Assembly (NCBI GenBank): GCA_900469955.1
Contig: UBYX01000012.1
Coordinates: forward strand, 1-64,000
Length of the DNA: 64,000 nucleotides
Source: Hyphomicrobiales bacterium
GTDB taxonomy: Bacteria; Pseudomonadota; Alphaproteobacteria; Rhizobiales; Rhizobiaceae
Direction: 5' to 3'
Shown: piece by piece, positions 49,924-61,264 of the stretch
Position numbering within the stretch: the stretch's first letter is position 1
How the letters are laid out: every line of letters starts with the position of its first letter
Program-made: the position numbers and the translations under genes
Notes under the pieces: model-generated
The model's database searches: none
Told to the model about the DNA's origin: nothing
Seen by the model: only the letters and a program-made list of their open reading frames with translations

Positions 49924-51246
49924 ATGTTGAAAAAACTTTCGATGGCCGCATTCGCGGTCGCGCTTTCGGCAACGTCGTCGCTTGCCGCGACGGAAGTCAC
50001 CTGGTGGCACGCCATGGGTGGCGAACTTGGCAAGAAGCTGGAAGAGATCGCCCAGAAATTCAACGAAAGCCAGGCCGACTATAAAGTCGTTCCGGTCTAC
50101 AAGGGAAGCTACCCGGAAACGCTGACGGCTGCGATTGCTGCCTTCCGCGCCAACCAGCAGCCGGCTATCGTTCAGGTCTTTGAAGTTGGCACCGGCACGA
50201 TGATGGCCGCCAAGGGCGCCGTCTACCCGGTCTACAAGCTGATGGCCGACGAGGGCGAAACCTTCGACCCGAAAACATTCCTGACACCGGTCACGGGTTA
50301 TTATTCCGATACGCAGGGCAACATCCTCTCGCTGCCCTTCAACTCGTCCACGCCGATCATGTATTACAACAAGGACGTCTTCAAGAAGGCTGGCCTTGAT
50401 CCGGAAGTCGCTCCGAAGACCTGGAAGGAAGTCGAGGAATTCTCGAAGAAGATCGTTTCCTCCGGCGCGGCCAAGTGTGGCTTCACCTCCGCCTGGATCA
50501 CCTGGGTTCAGACCGAAAACCTCTCGGCTCTCCACGACAAGCCCTTCGGCACCCTGCAGAACGGCTTTGGTGGCGTGAAGTCCGAATTCACCTTCAATGG
50601 TCCGCTTCAGGTCAAGCACTGGGCAAATCTGAAGAAGTGGCAGGACGAAGGCCTGTTCAAGTATGGCGGTCCGGTCGGTGGCGACCAGGCGGCGACGATG
50701 TTCTACGCGCAGGAATGCGCAATCACCATGAACTCGTCCGCAGGCCGTGCTGGCGTCATCAACAACGCCAAGACCTTCACGCCGGGTTTCGCGCCGCTGC
50801 CTTATTACGACGACGAGATCAAGGAACCGAAGAACTCCATCATCGGCGGCGCCACTCTCTGGGTGCTGAACGGCAAGGACAAGGCCACCTACAAGGGTGT
50901 AGCCAAGTTCTTCAGCTATCTCTCCAAGTCGGAAGTCCAGGCTGACTGGCATCAGTTCACCGGTTACCTGCCGATCACCAATGCTGCCTACGACCTCGGC
51001 CAGAAGCAGGGTTACTATCAAAAGAACCCTGGTTCGGACATCGCGATCAAGCAGATCACCCGCGGCACGCCGTCGGAAAATTCCAAGGGCGTTCGCTTCG
51101 GCAACTTCACCCAGGTCCGCACGATCGTCGACGAGGAGTTCCAGGCACTTCTCGCCAACAAGAAGGACGCCAAGCAGGCGCTCGACAGCGCCGCGCAGCG
51201 CGGCAACGCGCTTCTGCGTGAGTTCGAGGCGGCCAACTCGAACTGA
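49924..51246 (+). CDS. ugpB: sn-glycerol-3-phosphate ABC transporter, solute-binding protein
   Basis: Periplasmic receptor for glycerol-3-phosphate and its diesters. 440 residues with a signal peptide (cleavage after SLA, near residue 22) followed by [20 protein letters not shown], the UgpB signature, and SNST-like regions [18 protein letters not shown] and NSSAGRAG. The ATG at 49924 has GGAGG eight bases upstream. It is preceded by a Pho box and followed by a strong intercistronic hairpin, which usually keeps receptor transcripts in excess. Confidence 0.96.
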   Translation: MLKKLSMAAFAVALSATSSLAATEVTWWHAMGGELGKKLEEIAQKFNESQADYKVVPVYKGSYPETLTAAIAAFRANQQPAIVQVFEVGTGTMMAAKGAVYPVYKLMADEGETFDPKTFLTPVTGYYSDTQGNILSLPFNSSTPIMYYNKDVFKKAGLDPEVAPKTWKEVEEFSKKIVSSGAAKCGFTSAWITWVQTENLSALHDKPFGTLQNGFGGVKSEFTFNGPLQVKHWANLKKWQDEGLFKYGGPVGGDQAATMFYAQECAITMNSSAGRAGVINNAKTFTPGFAPLPYYDDEIKEPKNSIIGGATLWVLNGKDKATYKGVAKFFSYLSKSEVQADWHQFTGYLPITNAAYDLGQKQGYYQKNPGSDIAIKQITRGTPSENSKGVRFGNFTQVRTIVDEEFQALLANKKDAKQALDSAAQRGNALLREFEAANSN

Positions 51247-51264
51247 TAGTCCCGATCACTGCAG

Positions 51265-51290
51265 GGAGGGCCGGCGTTCGCCGGGCCTCC
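51265..51290 (+). terminator. Intercistronic hairpin between ugpB and ugpA
   Basis: GGAGGGCCGGCG and CGCCGGGCCTCC form a stem of 11 pairs with one G-G mismatch and a GTTC loop. No T tract follows, so it is more likely a 3'-stabilising or partial terminator element that raises ugpB expression over the membrane genes. Confidence 0.65.
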
Positions 51291-51323
51291 TTCGCTCGTT
51301 TATTGTTTTGTGGTGAGGGAACG

Positions 51324-52208
51324 GTGGATACCAAGAGAACAACCTTCAACAACCGCTTGCTGCCCTATCTGCTGCTCGCGCCCCAGCTCGCCATCACGCT
51401 TGTCTTCTTCATCTGGCCTGCCGCCCAGGCCGTGAAGTCCTCCTTCGAGCGGGAAGACCCCTTCGGCTTCTCCACCGTCTTTGTCGGTTTCACTCATTAT
51501 CAGCGGCTTCTCGCGGACCCGAATTATCTGGATTCTCTTTGGCGCACTGCCGTGTTTGCCGTATCGGTAACCGTTCTTGCGATGGTGCTTGGTCTTGCGT
51601 TCGCGGCTGCGGTCGATCGCTTGGCACGCTCCGCCAAGTTCTACACCACGCTCCTGGTCTGGCCCTATGCCGTCGCGCCTGTCGTGGCGGGGGTTCTCTG
51701 GTGGTTCCTGTTCAACACGTCCACAGGCCTCTTGCCCTACTTTCTGGAACGTTTCGGCATTCGCTGGGATCATGACCTCAACGGCACCCATGCCATGATC
51801 CTGATCATCGTCGCCGCGGCCTGGAAGCAGATCTCCTACAATTTCCTTTTCTTCCTCGCCGGCTTGCAGTCGGTGCCCCAGTCGCTGATCGAAGCCGCGG
51901 CGATCGACGGTTCCGGGCCGGTGAAACGCTTCTTCACGATTTCCCTGCCGCTTCTGTCGCCGACGACGTTCTTCCTGTTCATCATCAACGTGAACTACAC
52001 GATGTTCGACACCTTTCCGATCGTCGATGCCACGACGGGCGGCGGACCGGCGCAGGCCACGACCACGCTGGTCTACAAGGTCTATCAGGATGGTTACGTG
52101 GGTCTTAATCTTGGCTCCTCCTCCGCGCAGTCGGTGCTTTTGATGTTGATCGTGATGCTGCTGACCTTCGTGCAGTTCCGCTTCGTCGAACGCCGCGTCC
52201 AGTATTGA
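51324..52208 (+). CDS. ugpA: sn-glycerol-3-phosphate ABC transporter permease
   Basis: Inner-membrane permease of 294 residues with six helices. The cytoplasmic EAA loop reads [22 protein letters not shown] (about 198-219, quoted in part as EAAAIDGSG). The GTG at 51324 is preferred because GAGGG lies four bases upstream and the length matches UgpA. It pairs with ugpE ten bases downstream. Confidence 0.95.
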   Translation: MDTKRTTFNNRLLPYLLLAPQLAITLVFFIWPAAQAVKSSFEREDPFGFSTVFVGFTHYQRLLADPNYLDSLWRTAVFAVSVTVLAMVLGLAFAAAVDRLARSAKFYTTLLVWPYAVAPVVAGVLWWFLFNTSTGLLPYFLERFGIRWDHDLNGTHAMILIIVAAAWKQISYNFLFFLAGLQSVPQSLIEAAAIDGSGPVKRFFTISLPLLSPTTFFLFIINVNYTMFDTFPIVDATTGGGPAQATTTLVYKVYQDGYVGLNLGSSSAQSVLLMLIVMLLTFVQFRFVERRVQY

Positions 52209-52217
52209 GGAACGATC

Positions 52218-53066
52218 ATGGTTGAAAATCGCCCCTTCCTGACCTTCCTCACCCACGCTTTCCTGATCCTGGGATTTCTGGTGGTCGCTCTGCCGGTCTA
52301 TGTCGCGATTACGGCGTCGACCCATGATATTTCGACGCTGATGAGCGGTCCCGTTCCGCTTCTGCCGGGCTCGCATTTCATCGAGAACTATTCGACCATC
52401 CTGACGAGCGCCTCGGCCGCCCATGGTCTCCCGAACTACTCGCATATGGCGCTGAACTCCCTGGTCATGGCGCTGGTGATCACCGCAGGAAAGATTGCGA
52501 TCTCGATCCTTTCGGCCTTCGCGATCGTCTATTTCCGGTTTCCCTTCCGGCAGGTGGCCTTCTGGATCATCTTCGTCACCCTGATGCTACCGGTAGAGGT
52601 GCGCATCATGCCGACCTACAAGATCGTGGCCGACCTCGGCATGCTGAATTCCTGGGCCGGTCTGACGGTCCCCCTGATCGCATCGGCCACGGCTACTTTC
52701 CTGTTCCGCCAGTTTTTCATGACCGTGCCGGACGAGCTTCTCGAAGCGGCCCGTGTGGACGGAGCCGGCCCGCTGAAGTTCTTCCGGGACATCCTGTTGC
52801 CGCTCTCGCGCACCAATATCGGCGCGCTGTGCGTCATCCTCTTCATCTACGGCTGGGTTCAGTATCTCTGGCCGCTCCTGGTGACCACGGATCCCGGCTA
52901 CTACACGCTGATGATGGGCATGAAGCGCATGGTCACGGTGCAGGACGGCGTCATCGAATGGCACCTTGTCATGGCAGGTTCGGTGCTTGCCATGCTTCCC
53001 CCCATCCTGGTCGTGGTTTTCATGCAGCGGTTGTTCATCCGCGGCCTTACTGAAACGGAGAAATGA
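52218..53066 (+). CDS. ugpE: sn-glycerol-3-phosphate ABC transporter permease
   Basis: Second permease, 282 residues, six helices, with the EAA loop [16 protein letters not shown] near residues 173-188. Ends in [12 protein letters not shown]. It forms the membrane channel with UgpA; only one base separates its stop from the ugpC ATG. Confidence 0.96.
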   Translation: MVENRPFLTFLTHAFLILGFLVVALPVYVAITASTHDISTLMSGPVPLLPGSHFIENYSTILTSASAAHGLPNYSHMALNSLVMALVITAGKIAISILSAFAIVYFRFPFRQVAFWIIFVTLMLPVEVRIMPTYKIVADLGMLNSWAGLTVPLIASATATFLFRQFFMTVPDELLEAARVDGAGPLKFFRDILLPLSRTNIGALCVILFIYGWVQYLWPLLVTTDPGYYTLMMGMKRMVTVQDGVIEWHLVMAGSVLAMLPPILVVVFMQRLFIRGLTETEK

Positions 53067-53067
53067 C

Positions 53068-54168
53068 ATGGCCGGTATTCATATCGCCGAGGTTTCGAAG
53101 GTTTATGCCGGCGGCGTAAAAGCCGTAAATTCGGTGTCGATCGACATCACCGACGGAGAGTTCATCGTGCTGGTCGGTCCGTCCGGCTGCGGCAAGTCGA
53201 CACTTCTGCGCATGGTCGCGGGGCTGGAGACGATTTCCGGCGGTCAGGTGAAGATCGCCGACCGTGTTGTCAATAACGTGGAGCCGGCCGATCGGGACAT
53301 CGCCATGGTGTTTCAGAACTATGCGCTCTATCCTCACATGACGGTCTACAACAACCTCGCGTATGGCCTGAAAAACCGTGGCACGTCGAAGGCCGAGATT
53401 GATGCCCGCGTGACGGAAGCGGCTCGAATGCTGGAGATCACCCAGTATCTCGATCGCAAGCCGCGTGCGCTTTCCGGCGGCCAGCGCCAGCGCGTCGCGA
53501 TGGGCCGTGCGATCGTGCGCAAGCCGGCCGCCTTCCTGTTCGATGAACCGCTGTCGAACCTCGACGCGAAGCTGCGTGTCTCCATGCGCGGCGAGATCAA
53601 GCGCCTGCAGCGCCGCCTCGGCACCACGTCCATCTACGTCACCCACGACCAGCTCGAGGCGATGACGCTCGCCGACCGCCTGGTGGTGCTGAACGGCGGC
53701 AGGATCGAGCAGATCGGTAGGCCTCTGGAAGTTTATCACGCGCCGGCGTCCACCTTCGTTGCGAGCTTCATCGGCTCGCCGGCCATGAATCTCGTCAAGG
53801 GCGAACTGCACGGCGACAAGCTGGCGATCGGCCCGGCGATGGTCGTCCTCAACGGTTTTGCGCCCACGTCCGGCACCGTTACCGTGGGTGTCCGCGCCGA
53901 GGATATCCGGATTGCCCGTGCGGATGAGGAGGCTCTGCCCTTCCGTCTGGAATATGCGGAGGAACTGGGTGCTCAGCGTCTTATCCACGGCACGGTGGGC
54001 GATCAGCAGATTACCGCCGCCGTATCGCCTGAAATCGAACTTGCGCCCGAGATGCAGATTGCTTTCGATGCGAGCCGCCTGCATTTCTTCTCGGTCGATA
54101 CCGGTAAGCGCCTGCCCGGCAATCTGCCGGCAGAGGCGAAACTCGCTCCTATCGAGCCGGTCGTCTGA
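53068..54168 (+). CDS. ugpC: sn-glycerol-3-phosphate ABC transporter, ATP-binding protein
   Basis: 366-residue MalK-type ATPase. Walker [10 protein letters not shown] (about 38-46), Q-loop [11 protein letters not shown], signature LSGGQRQR, Walker [12 protein letters not shown] and H-loop THD are all present, and the C-terminal regulatory TOBE domain (about 240-366) is complete. The ATG at 53068 has GGAG seven bases upstream. Neighbouring ugpQ, a phosphodiesterase often found with it, is absent. Confidence 0.97.
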   Translation: MAGIHIAEVSKVYAGGVKAVNSVSIDITDGEFIVLVGPSGCGKSTLLRMVAGLETISGGQVKIADRVVNNVEPADRDIAMVFQNYALYPHMTVYNNLAYGLKNRGTSKAEIDARVTEAARMLEITQYLDRKPRALSGGQRQRVAMGRAIVRKPAAFLFDEPLSNLDAKLRVSMRGEIKRLQRRLGTTSIYVTHDQLEAMTLADRLVVLNGGRIEQIGRPLEVYHAPASTFVASFIGSPAMNLVKGELHGDKLAIGPAMVVLNGFAPTSGTVTVGVRAEDIRIARADEEALPFRLEYAEELGAQRLIHGTVGDQQITAAVSPEIELAPEMQIAFDASRLHFFSVDTGKRLPGNLPAEAKLAPIEPVV

Positions 54169-54275
54169 CCGGCGTCCTGAAATCGTGCGATCGCTAAAAT
54201 TGTAGCATTGGCTTGAACAACCAGGTTAGGCTTTGCCGCTATCGTCTCCCGATCTGACAGCTACAGGGGGGCAAT

Positions 54276-54779
54276 ATGAGCTGGCAAATTCTTGCTGCGA
54301 GTGTGGCGGCCATGGCCGTTCGGCACAAGTCCTACGCGCCGGAGCAGACGCCGGTTAAAGCATTCGTTGGCGCCTGTCCGGATTCTCTCGAAATGGCGCC
54401 GCTGCCGATCGAGCCGTCCTGGATTATCTCGGGCGACCCGCAGGCGCGCGCTGCCTCCCATTCCAAGGCCGACGACCAATGCGCAGCGACGGGGGTGTGG
54501 GATTGCACCGCCGGCACCTTCCGCTGGTTTTTCGGCTGGGACGAGACGGTCGTGATCCTTGAAGGCGAAGTGCATGTAACGGCCGAAGACGGTACCCAGA
54601 GCACCTTGCGCAGCGGCGATGTGGCCTATTTCAAGGGCGGCACCTGGGCCACCTGGCGGATCGATAACTATGTCCGCAAGGTCGCGTTCCTGCGCAAACC
54701 TTTTCCGGCGCCGCTGGCGGTGCTCTACCGTCTCCGCAACATGCTGCGCCCCAAGACCCAGGTCGGCCTGGCGGCTTGA
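54276..54779 (+). CDS. Cupin domain protein
   Basis: 167-residue single cupin of the Cupin_3 type. The core is TAGTFRWFFGWDETVVILEGEV-type (in parts: FRWFFGWDE, VILEGEVHV) and RSGDVAYFKGGTWATWRID. The usual metal His residues are replaced by aromatic and acidic ones in the first motif. It stands alone between the ugp operon and gshB, followed by a strong terminator. Ligand unknown. Confidence 0.85.
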   Translation: MSWQILAASVAAMAVRHKSYAPEQTPVKAFVGACPDSLEMAPLPIEPSWIISGDPQARAASHSKADDQCAATGVWDCTAGTFRWFFGWDETVVILEGEVHVTAEDGTQSTLRSGDVAYFKGGTWATWRIDNYVRKVAFLRKPFPAPLAVLYRLRNMLRPKTQVGLAA

Positions 54780-54808
54780 TATCGGTTTGATTTCCGTTGC
54801 CTTCGAGC

Positions 54809-54840
54809 GCCCGCCGTCCTACATCAGGCGGGCATTTTTT
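54809..54840 (+). terminator. Rho-independent terminator after the cupin gene
   Basis: GCCCGCC and GGCGGGC form a seven-pair stem with an 11-base loop, followed by ATTTTTT. It lies only 14 bases before gshB, so gshB transcription must start inside it or read through. Confidence 0.8.
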
Positions 54841-54854
54841 GAGGGGCTGAAGTC

Positions 54855-55805
54855 ATGGCGAAAATCCGCACCGTCGCGTTCCAGATGGACCACATCTCCG
54901 GCGTCAACATAGCCGGAGATTCCACATTCGCCATGGCGCTCGAAGCGCAGGCGCGTGGCTTCGAGCTTTTCCATTACACGCCCGACCGGCTAACACAGCG
55001 AGATGGCAGGATCTTCGCGACCGTCGAGCCGCTGCAGGTCCGGGACTTGAAGGGCGATCATTTCACGCTTGGCGAAAAGGAACGCGTCGATCTGTCGACC
55101 ATGGACGTCGTCCATCTGCGCCAGGACCCGCCCTTCGATATGGGCTATATCACTTCGACGCATCTGCTCGAACGTATCCATCCGAAGACTCTCGTGGTGA
55201 ACGATCCGGCTTGGGTCCGCAACTCGCCGGAGAAGATCTTCGTGACCGAATTTGCCGATCTGATGCCGGCTACCCTCATCTCACGGGACGCTGCGGAAAT
55301 CGCACGCTTCCGGGAGGAGATGGGCGACATCATTCTCAAGCCGCTCTACGGCAATGGCGGTGCGGGCGTTTTCCATTCGGCGCGCGACGATCGGAACTTC
55401 ACGTCTCTTCTGGAAATGTTCGGCCAGATGTATCGCGGCGAGCCCTATATCGCCCAGGCCTATCTGCCGGCTGTGCGCAAGGGAGACAAGCGCATCCTGC
55501 TGGTGAACGGGGAACCGGTCGGCGCGATCAACCGCGTGCCGGCCGAACATGACAGCCGCTCCAACATGCATGTCGGCGGTCGCGCGGAAGCGACCGAGAT
55601 TACTGCGCGCGAACAGGAGATCTGCAAGCGGATCGGACCTGCATTGCGGGAACGCGGCTTCCTCTTCGTCGGCATCGACGTGATCGGCGACTACATGACC
55701 GAGATCAACGTCACCTCCCCGACCGGCATCCGCGAAGTCAAGAAATTCGGTGGCGCGGACGTGGCAAGCCTGCTGTGGGATGCCATCGAGGCGAAGCGAG
55801 GCTGA
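54855..55805 (+). CDS. gshB: Glutathione synthase
   Basis: ATP-grasp ligase that joins gamma-glutamylcysteine and glycine. 316 residues; N-terminal [16 protein letters not shown], the glycine-rich ATP-grasp loop [14 protein letters not shown] and C-terminal metal-binding [16 protein letters not shown] precedes the ATG. In this window it is separated from yraN by the ugp importer. Confidence 0.97.
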   Translation: MAKIRTVAFQMDHISGVNIAGDSTFAMALEAQARGFELFHYTPDRLTQRDGRIFATVEPLQVRDLKGDHFTLGEKERVDLSTMDVVHLRQDPPFDMGYITSTHLLERIHPKTLVVNDPAWVRNSPEKIFVTEFADLMPATLISRDAAEIARFREEMGDIILKPLYGNGGAGVFHSARDDRNFTSLLEMFGQMYRGEPYIAQAYLPAVRKGDKRILLVNGEPVGAINRVPAEHDSRSNMHVGGRAEATEITAREQEICKRIGPALRERGFLFVGIDVIGDYMTEINVTSPTGIREVKKFGGADVASLLWDAIEAKRG

Positions 55806-55840
55806 GGCTAACCGGCTCTCTCGTTCGCTTTTGTTCCAGT

Positions 55841-55869
55841 GATGCAACCCGATACAACTCAGTTGCATC
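55841..55869. repeat. Inverted repeat in the gshB-comM gap
   Basis: GATGCAAC and GTTGCATC are perfect complements separated by 13 bases. No T tract follows, so a terminator is unlikely; an operator or a transcript hairpin is possible. It lies 126 bases before the comM ATG. Confidence 0.4.
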
Positions 55870-55994
55870 GCATGCGTGAATTTGTTCCCTTAATGTTCTT
55901 GTATTTCCGCTGATCCTATGTCAGGTTGCAATCGCTGGCGCGGAAAGCGTGTGTCGCTGACGCTCCGGACATGATGTTTGGGGGCAGGGGTAAC

Positions 55995-57530
55995 ATGGTT
56001 TCGCGCGTCAGCACGGTTGCGTTTCAGGGCATAGAGGGCGTTCCGGTCGACGTGCAGGTCATGGTCGGCCCGGGCAAGATGAACATGCATATCGTCGGCC
56101 TGCCCGACAAGGCGGTGGCCGAAAGCCGGGAGCGCGTGCAGGCGGCTCTCCACGCTTCGGGGCTTGCCATGCCGCCGAAGAAGGTGACGGTCAACCTTGC
56201 GCCGGCCGATCTGCCGAAGGAGGGCTCTCACTACGACCTGCCTATCGCGCTCGGACTGATGGCGGCTCTCGGGGCTATCCCCGGCGATGCACTGAGCGAC
56301 TATGTGGTGCTCGGAGAACTCAATCTCGACGGCACGCTGGCGCCCGTGGCCGGGGCTCTTCCGGCAGCCATCGGCGCCAATGCGATCGGCAAGGGCCTGA
56401 TTTGCCCTGCCGATAGCGGCGCGGAGGCCGCATGGGCTGGTCCCGACATGGACATTCTCGCGCCGCGCAGCCTGATCGCACTCGCCAACCATTTCCGCGG
56501 TACGCAGGTTATCTCGCGGCCGCAACCGGCAATCCGTGCGCTACCGGCCAACCTGCCGGATCTTGTGGATATCAAGGGACAGGAAAGTGCCAAGCGGGCG
56601 CTGGAAGTCGCGGCGGCCGGGGGCCACAACCTCTTGATGGTCGGCCCACCGGGATCGGGCAAATCCATGCTGGCCGCCCGGCTGCCGTCCATATTGCCGC
56701 CGCTTTCGGCTGTCGAGCTTCTGGAAGTGTCGATGATCCACTCGATCGCCGGCCAGCTTTCCGGCGGCAAGCTTTCGGATCGCCGCCCATATCGCACGCC
56801 GCACCATTCCGCCACCATGGCGGCATTGGTGGGCGGCGGCTTGCGCGCCAGGCCCGGCGAGGCCTCGCTCGCCCATCACGGCGTGCTCTTCCTGGATGAG
56901 TTTCCAGAGTTCTCGCCGCAGTCGCTCGATGCGCTGCGCCAACCGCTCGAAACAGGCGAATGCATCATCGCCCGCGCCAATCATAGGGTCTCCTATCCGG
57001 CGAGTATCCAGCTTGTTGCCGCCATGAACCCCTGCCGCTGCGGTATGGCGGGCGAGCCGGGGCACACCTGCGCCCGAGGCCCCCGCTGCGCTGCCGATTA
57101 CCAGGCACGCATTTCCGGGCCGTTGATGGATCGCATCGATATCCGCATCGATGTCCCGGCCGTTTCCGCGGCCGATCTTATCCGCCCCATGCCCGCGGAA
57201 AAAAGCGCCGACGTCGCCAGACGCGTCGCCGCTGCGCGAGAACGACAGCGGGAGCGTTTGGAGCACGCCGGCTACCCGGCTATCCTCACCAATGCCCGGT
57301 GTTCCACGTCGTTGATCGAGAAATTCGCCGAGCCGGACGCCAATGGCCTGCAGCTGCTGCGGGATGCGGCGGAGAAATTGAAATTCTCCGCCCGCGGTTA
57401 TCATCGGGTCCTGAAGGTTGCCCGCACGCTTGCCGATCTCGACGGCAAGGATACGGTCGGCCGCATCCACCTGGCCGAAGCCATCTCATACCGCATGGCC
57501 GGCGAGCGGCTGGCAACGGCTGCGGCGTGA
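55995..57530 (+). CDS. comM: YifB family Mg chelatase-like AAA ATPase (ComM-like)
   Basis: 511-residue ATPase. The N-terminal Lon-C-like domain starts RVSTVAFQGIEGVPV, the AAA domain has Walker A GPPGSGKSM and LFLDEFPEF, and a cysteine cluster CRCGMAGEPGHTCARG follows. ComM in Vibrio is a branch-migration helicase used in natural transformation; here only the family is certain. The ATG at 55995 has GGGG upstream. It is convergent with cysK. Confidence 0.93.
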   Translation: MVSRVSTVAFQGIEGVPVDVQVMVGPGKMNMHIVGLPDKAVAESRERVQAALHASGLAMPPKKVTVNLAPADLPKEGSHYDLPIALGLMAALGAIPGDALSDYVVLGELNLDGTLAPVAGALPAAIGANAIGKGLICPADSGAEAAWAGPDMDILAPRSLIALANHFRGTQVISRPQPAIRALPANLPDLVDIKGQESAKRALEVAAAGGHNLLMVGPPGSGKSMLAARLPSILPPLSAVELLEVSMIHSIAGQLSGGKLSDRRPYRTPHHSATMAALVGGGLRARPGEASLAHHGVLFLDEFPEFSPQSLDALRQPLETGECIIARANHRVSYPASIQLVAAMNPCRCGMAGEPGHTCARGPRCAADYQARISGPLMDRIDIRIDVPAVSAADLIRPMPAEKSADVARRVAAARERQRERLEHAGYPAILTNARCSTSLIEKFAEPDANGLQLLRDAAEKLKFSARGYHRVLKVARTLADLDGKDTVGRIHLAEAISYRMAGERLATAAA

Positions 57531-57545
57531 CGGCAGAGTAGGGGC

Positions 57546-58514
<969 letters not shown>

Positions 58515-58645
58515 GGTGCTCTCCCTGAGTTTGAGGGAGAAGGTAGGGCTTGTTCGGGTCGAATGCCAGCAACGTCACACCGGCGGAAGCGAGAAATGGA
58601 AATTTTGTTTCCGGAGAAGGCGGAACCCGAAAATGGCGTTGCGGT

Positions 58646-59116
58646 TCAAACGCCGGTCGAGCCGAAGCCGCCAGCGCCCCGGGCGGTCGCGGTCGCCTCT
58701 GCGATCTCCGCAACGCGCGCCTGGGTCACCGGTGCCACGACCAGCTGGGCAATCCGCATGCCGCGCGTGATCACGAAATCCTCTTCGCCGAGATTGATCA
58801 GCAGTACCTTCACCTCGCCGCGATAGTCGCTGTCGATCGTACCAGGCGTATTGAGGCAGGTAATGCCGTGCTTGAAGGCCAGGCCGGAACGCGGGCGCAC
58901 CTGCATTTCGAATCCGTCGGGGATTTCGAAGATGAAGCCGGTCGGCACCAGCGCCCGCTTGCCCGGTGCGATGGTGAGCGGCGCATCTTCGGCCACGGCC
59001 GCCCGCACGTCCATTCCGGCCGCCCCGGCCGTCTCGTAGGACGGCAGGTCGATACCCGCGCCATGCGGCAGGCGGATGAGATTGAGCTTCGGCGCGGAGG
59101 GGCTGTGCATGTTCAT
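58646..59116 (-). CDS. dut: dUTP diphosphatase
   Basis: 156-residue trimeric dUTPase. Motifs I-V are visible: [41 protein letters not shown] and the C-terminal [12 protein letters not shown]. Removes dUTP and supplies dUMP for thymidylate synthesis. It is divergent from prfC and separated from cysK by 131 bases. Confidence 0.97.
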   Translation of the reverse strand: MNMHSPSAPKLNLIRLPHGAGIDLPSYETAGAAGMDVRAAVAEDAPLTIAPGKRALVPTGFIFEIPDGFEMQVRPRSGLAFKHGITCLNTPGTIDSDYRGEVKVLLINLGEEDFVITRGMRIAQLVVAPVTQARVAEIAEATATARGAGGFGSTGV

Positions 59117-59206
59117 AAGGTATTACTTTGCCCCCGTAGCCGGCAGGTCAATTGCAATGACGGGCTTTAATCGCTAGATACCCCGGCAATTCACAGGATT
59201 TAAGAT

Positions 59207-60790
59207 ATGCCCGAAACCATTGCCGAGGCGGTTGCCCGCCGCCGCACATTCGCGATCATTGCTCACCCGGACGCCGGCAAGACGACACTGACTGAAAAGC
59301 TGCTGCTTTTCGGAGGTGCCATTCAGCTCGCCGGCGAGGTCAAGGCGAAGAAGGATCGCATCCAGACCCGTTCGGACTGGATGAAGATCGAGCGCGAGCG
59401 CGGCATTTCGGTAGTCACCTCGGTGATGACCTTCGAATATGGCGGCAACGTCTTCAACATTCTCGATACGCCGGGTCACGAGGATTTTGCCGACGACACC
59501 TATCGCACGCTGACCGCGGTGGATGCGGCCGTCATGGTCATCGACGCCGCAAAGGGTATCGAGCCACGGACTCTGAAACTCTTCGAAGTCTGCCGTATGC
59601 GCGACATCCCGATCATCACCTTCGTCAACAAGATGGACCGCGAAAGCCGGGATCCCTTCGAGATCCTCGACGAGGTGGAAGAGAAACTGGCCCTCGACAC
59701 GGCGCCGGTGACCTGGCCGATCGGCCGTTCCAAGACCTTCTGCGGCTCCTATCATCTCGCCGACAACACCGTGCGGGGGTCGGACACTGAGGTGAAGCCG
59801 ACCAAGGTCAACGGCCCGCAGTCGGTTGCCGATCGCCTGCCGGAAAACGAGCGGGCAGCTTTTATCGAGGAAACGGAACTCGCGATCGAGGCCTGCAGGC
59901 CTTTTGATCGGCAGGCATTCCTCGAAGGCCATATGACCCCGGTCTTCTTCGGCTCTGCGTTGCGCAATTTCGGCGTCCGCGATCTCATCGATGCGCTCGG
60001 CGATTTCGCGCCGCCGCCGCGCGACCAGGTCGCCGACATCCGTAAGGTCCATGCCGCCGAGGACAGGATGACTGCCTTCGTCTTCAAGATCCAGGCGAAC
60101 ATGGATCCCAACCATCGCGACCGCATCGCCTTTGCGCGCGTCTGCTCCGGCAAGCTGGAACGCGGCATGAAGGCACGGCTGGCACGAACCGGAAAGCAGC
60201 TCGGGCTGACGGCGCCGCAGTTCTTCTTCGCCTCGCAGCGTCAGTTGGCGGACACCGCCTATGCGGGCGATGTGGTCGGTATCCCGAACCACGGCACGCT
60301 CCGGATCGGCGACACCTTGACCGAGGGCGAACCCCTGGTCTTCCAGGGTGTGCCGAACTTCTCGCCGGAAATCCTTCGCCGCGTGCGGTTGGAGGATGCC
60401 ATGAAGGCGAAGAAGCTGAAGGAAGCCCTGCAGCAGATGGCGGAAGAAGGCGTCGTGCAGCTCTTCTCGCCGGAAGACGGCTCGCCAGCCATCGTCGGTG
60501 TCGTGGGCGCGCTGCAACTCGACGTGTTGAAGGAGCGGTTGTCCGCCGAATACGGCCTGCCGGTCTCGTTCGAAATGTCTCGCTTCTCCGTCTGCCGCTG
60601 GATCTCTTCGGAGCAACCGGCCGATCTTGAAAAGTTCCTCACGGTCAAGCGCGGCGATATTGCCCGCGATCTGGACGGCGATCCGGTCTTCCTGGCGCAG
60701 GATGCCTTCTCGCTGCGCTACGAGGCAGAGCGTTATCCAACCATCAAGATGGTCGCGATCAAGGAATATCACGTCGCCAAGGCGGCGTGA
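59207..60790 (+). CDS. prfC: Peptide chain release factor 3
   Basis: GTPase that recycles RF1/RF2 after termination. 527 residues; G1 AHPDAGKTTLTEK, G3 DTPGHEDFADDTYR and G4 NKMDRES are in the N-terminal domain, with SPEDGSPAIVGVVGALQ in the C-terminal domain. No strong Shine-Dalgarno sequence precedes the ATG. It is convergent with the Rid gene, six bases apart. Confidence 0.97.
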   Translation: MPETIAEAVARRRTFAIIAHPDAGKTTLTEKLLLFGGAIQLAGEVKAKKDRIQTRSDWMKIERERGISVVTSVMTFEYGGNVFNILDTPGHEDFADDTYRTLTAVDAAVMVIDAAKGIEPRTLKLFEVCRMRDIPIITFVNKMDRESRDPFEILDEVEEKLALDTAPVTWPIGRSKTFCGSYHLADNTVRGSDTEVKPTKVNGPQSVADRLPENERAAFIEETELAIEACRPFDRQAFLEGHMTPVFFGSALRNFGVRDLIDALGDFAPPPRDQVADIRKVHAAEDRMTAFVFKIQANMDPNHRDRIAFARVCSGKLERGMKARLARTGKQLGLTAPQFFFASQRQLADTAYAGDVVGIPNHGTLRIGDTLTEGEPLVFQGVPNFSPEILRRVRLEDAMKAKKLKEALQQMAEEGVVQLFSPEDGSPAIVGVVGALQLDVLKERLSAEYGLPVSFEMSRFSVCRWISSEQPADLEKFLTVKRGDIARDLDGDPVFLAQDAFSLRYEAERYPTIKMVAIKEYHVAKAA

Positions 60791-60796
60791 TTTCCG

Positions 60797-61183
60797 TCAG
60801 CCAGCGGCGATGATCTCTATCTCCACCAGCCAGTCGTCGCGCAGTGTCTCGACGACAATGGCGGTCGTCGGTACGCGGTGGTGCCCGAGTTCGGCAAGCC
60901 GGGCGTTCTGGTTCACCTCCACATAGGATCCGTCGCGCAGGTAGCTCGTCACGCGCACGATATTGTCCGTCGTCATTTCCGCTTCAGCGAGAATTCGCTT
61001 CAGATTTGACCAGATCAGCCGCAGTTGCGTGTCGAGATCGGCACCGGCCGTTCCCGTTTCATCGAGGCCCATCGTGCCGCTGACGAAGAGAAAGCGATCC
61101 GGACGGCGCACTTCCACGGCGTGCACATAATCCGGTGTCGCGGCATAGATGCCGTCTCGCGGGTTTCTGGCAATCATTTCCAT
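60797..61183 (-). CDS. Rid family protein lacking the RidA active-site arginine
   Basis: 128-residue YjgF/Rid-fold protein, trimer expected. The family pattern is clear (LFVSGTMGLDE, TTDNIVRVTSYL, DDWLVEIEII). Aligned with E. coli RidA, the PARSCVEV segment with Arg105 reads PTTAIVVE, so the arginine that makes RidA an imine deaminase is a threonine. This places it near the Rid4-Rid7 groups, whose activity is unclear. It is divergent from the Lrp gene, sharing an 81-base control region. Confidence 0.88.
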   Translation of the reverse strand: MEMIARNPRDGIYAATPDYVHAVEVRRPDRFLFVSGTMGLDETGTAGADLDTQLRLIWSNLKRILAEAEMTTDNIVRVTSYLRDGSYVEVNQNARLAELGHHRVPTTAIVVETLRDDWLVEIEIIAAG

Positions 61184-61264
61184 CTCTGTTCCTGTAGAAT
61201 TTCCTCTGGCATTCCGTCATTCTTCCCGAAGATTATTCGGCGCGAAAGCAGAAGGGGCCGCACA

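Noticed and set aside
49702..51021. Minus-strand frame of 439 codons opposite ugpB
   Set aside because: Antisense to a complete transporter gene and crosses the Pho box; no coding evidence.
59174..60772. Minus-strand frame of 532 codons opposite prfC
   Set aside because: Pure antisense shadow; arginine- and histidine-rich composition with no motif.
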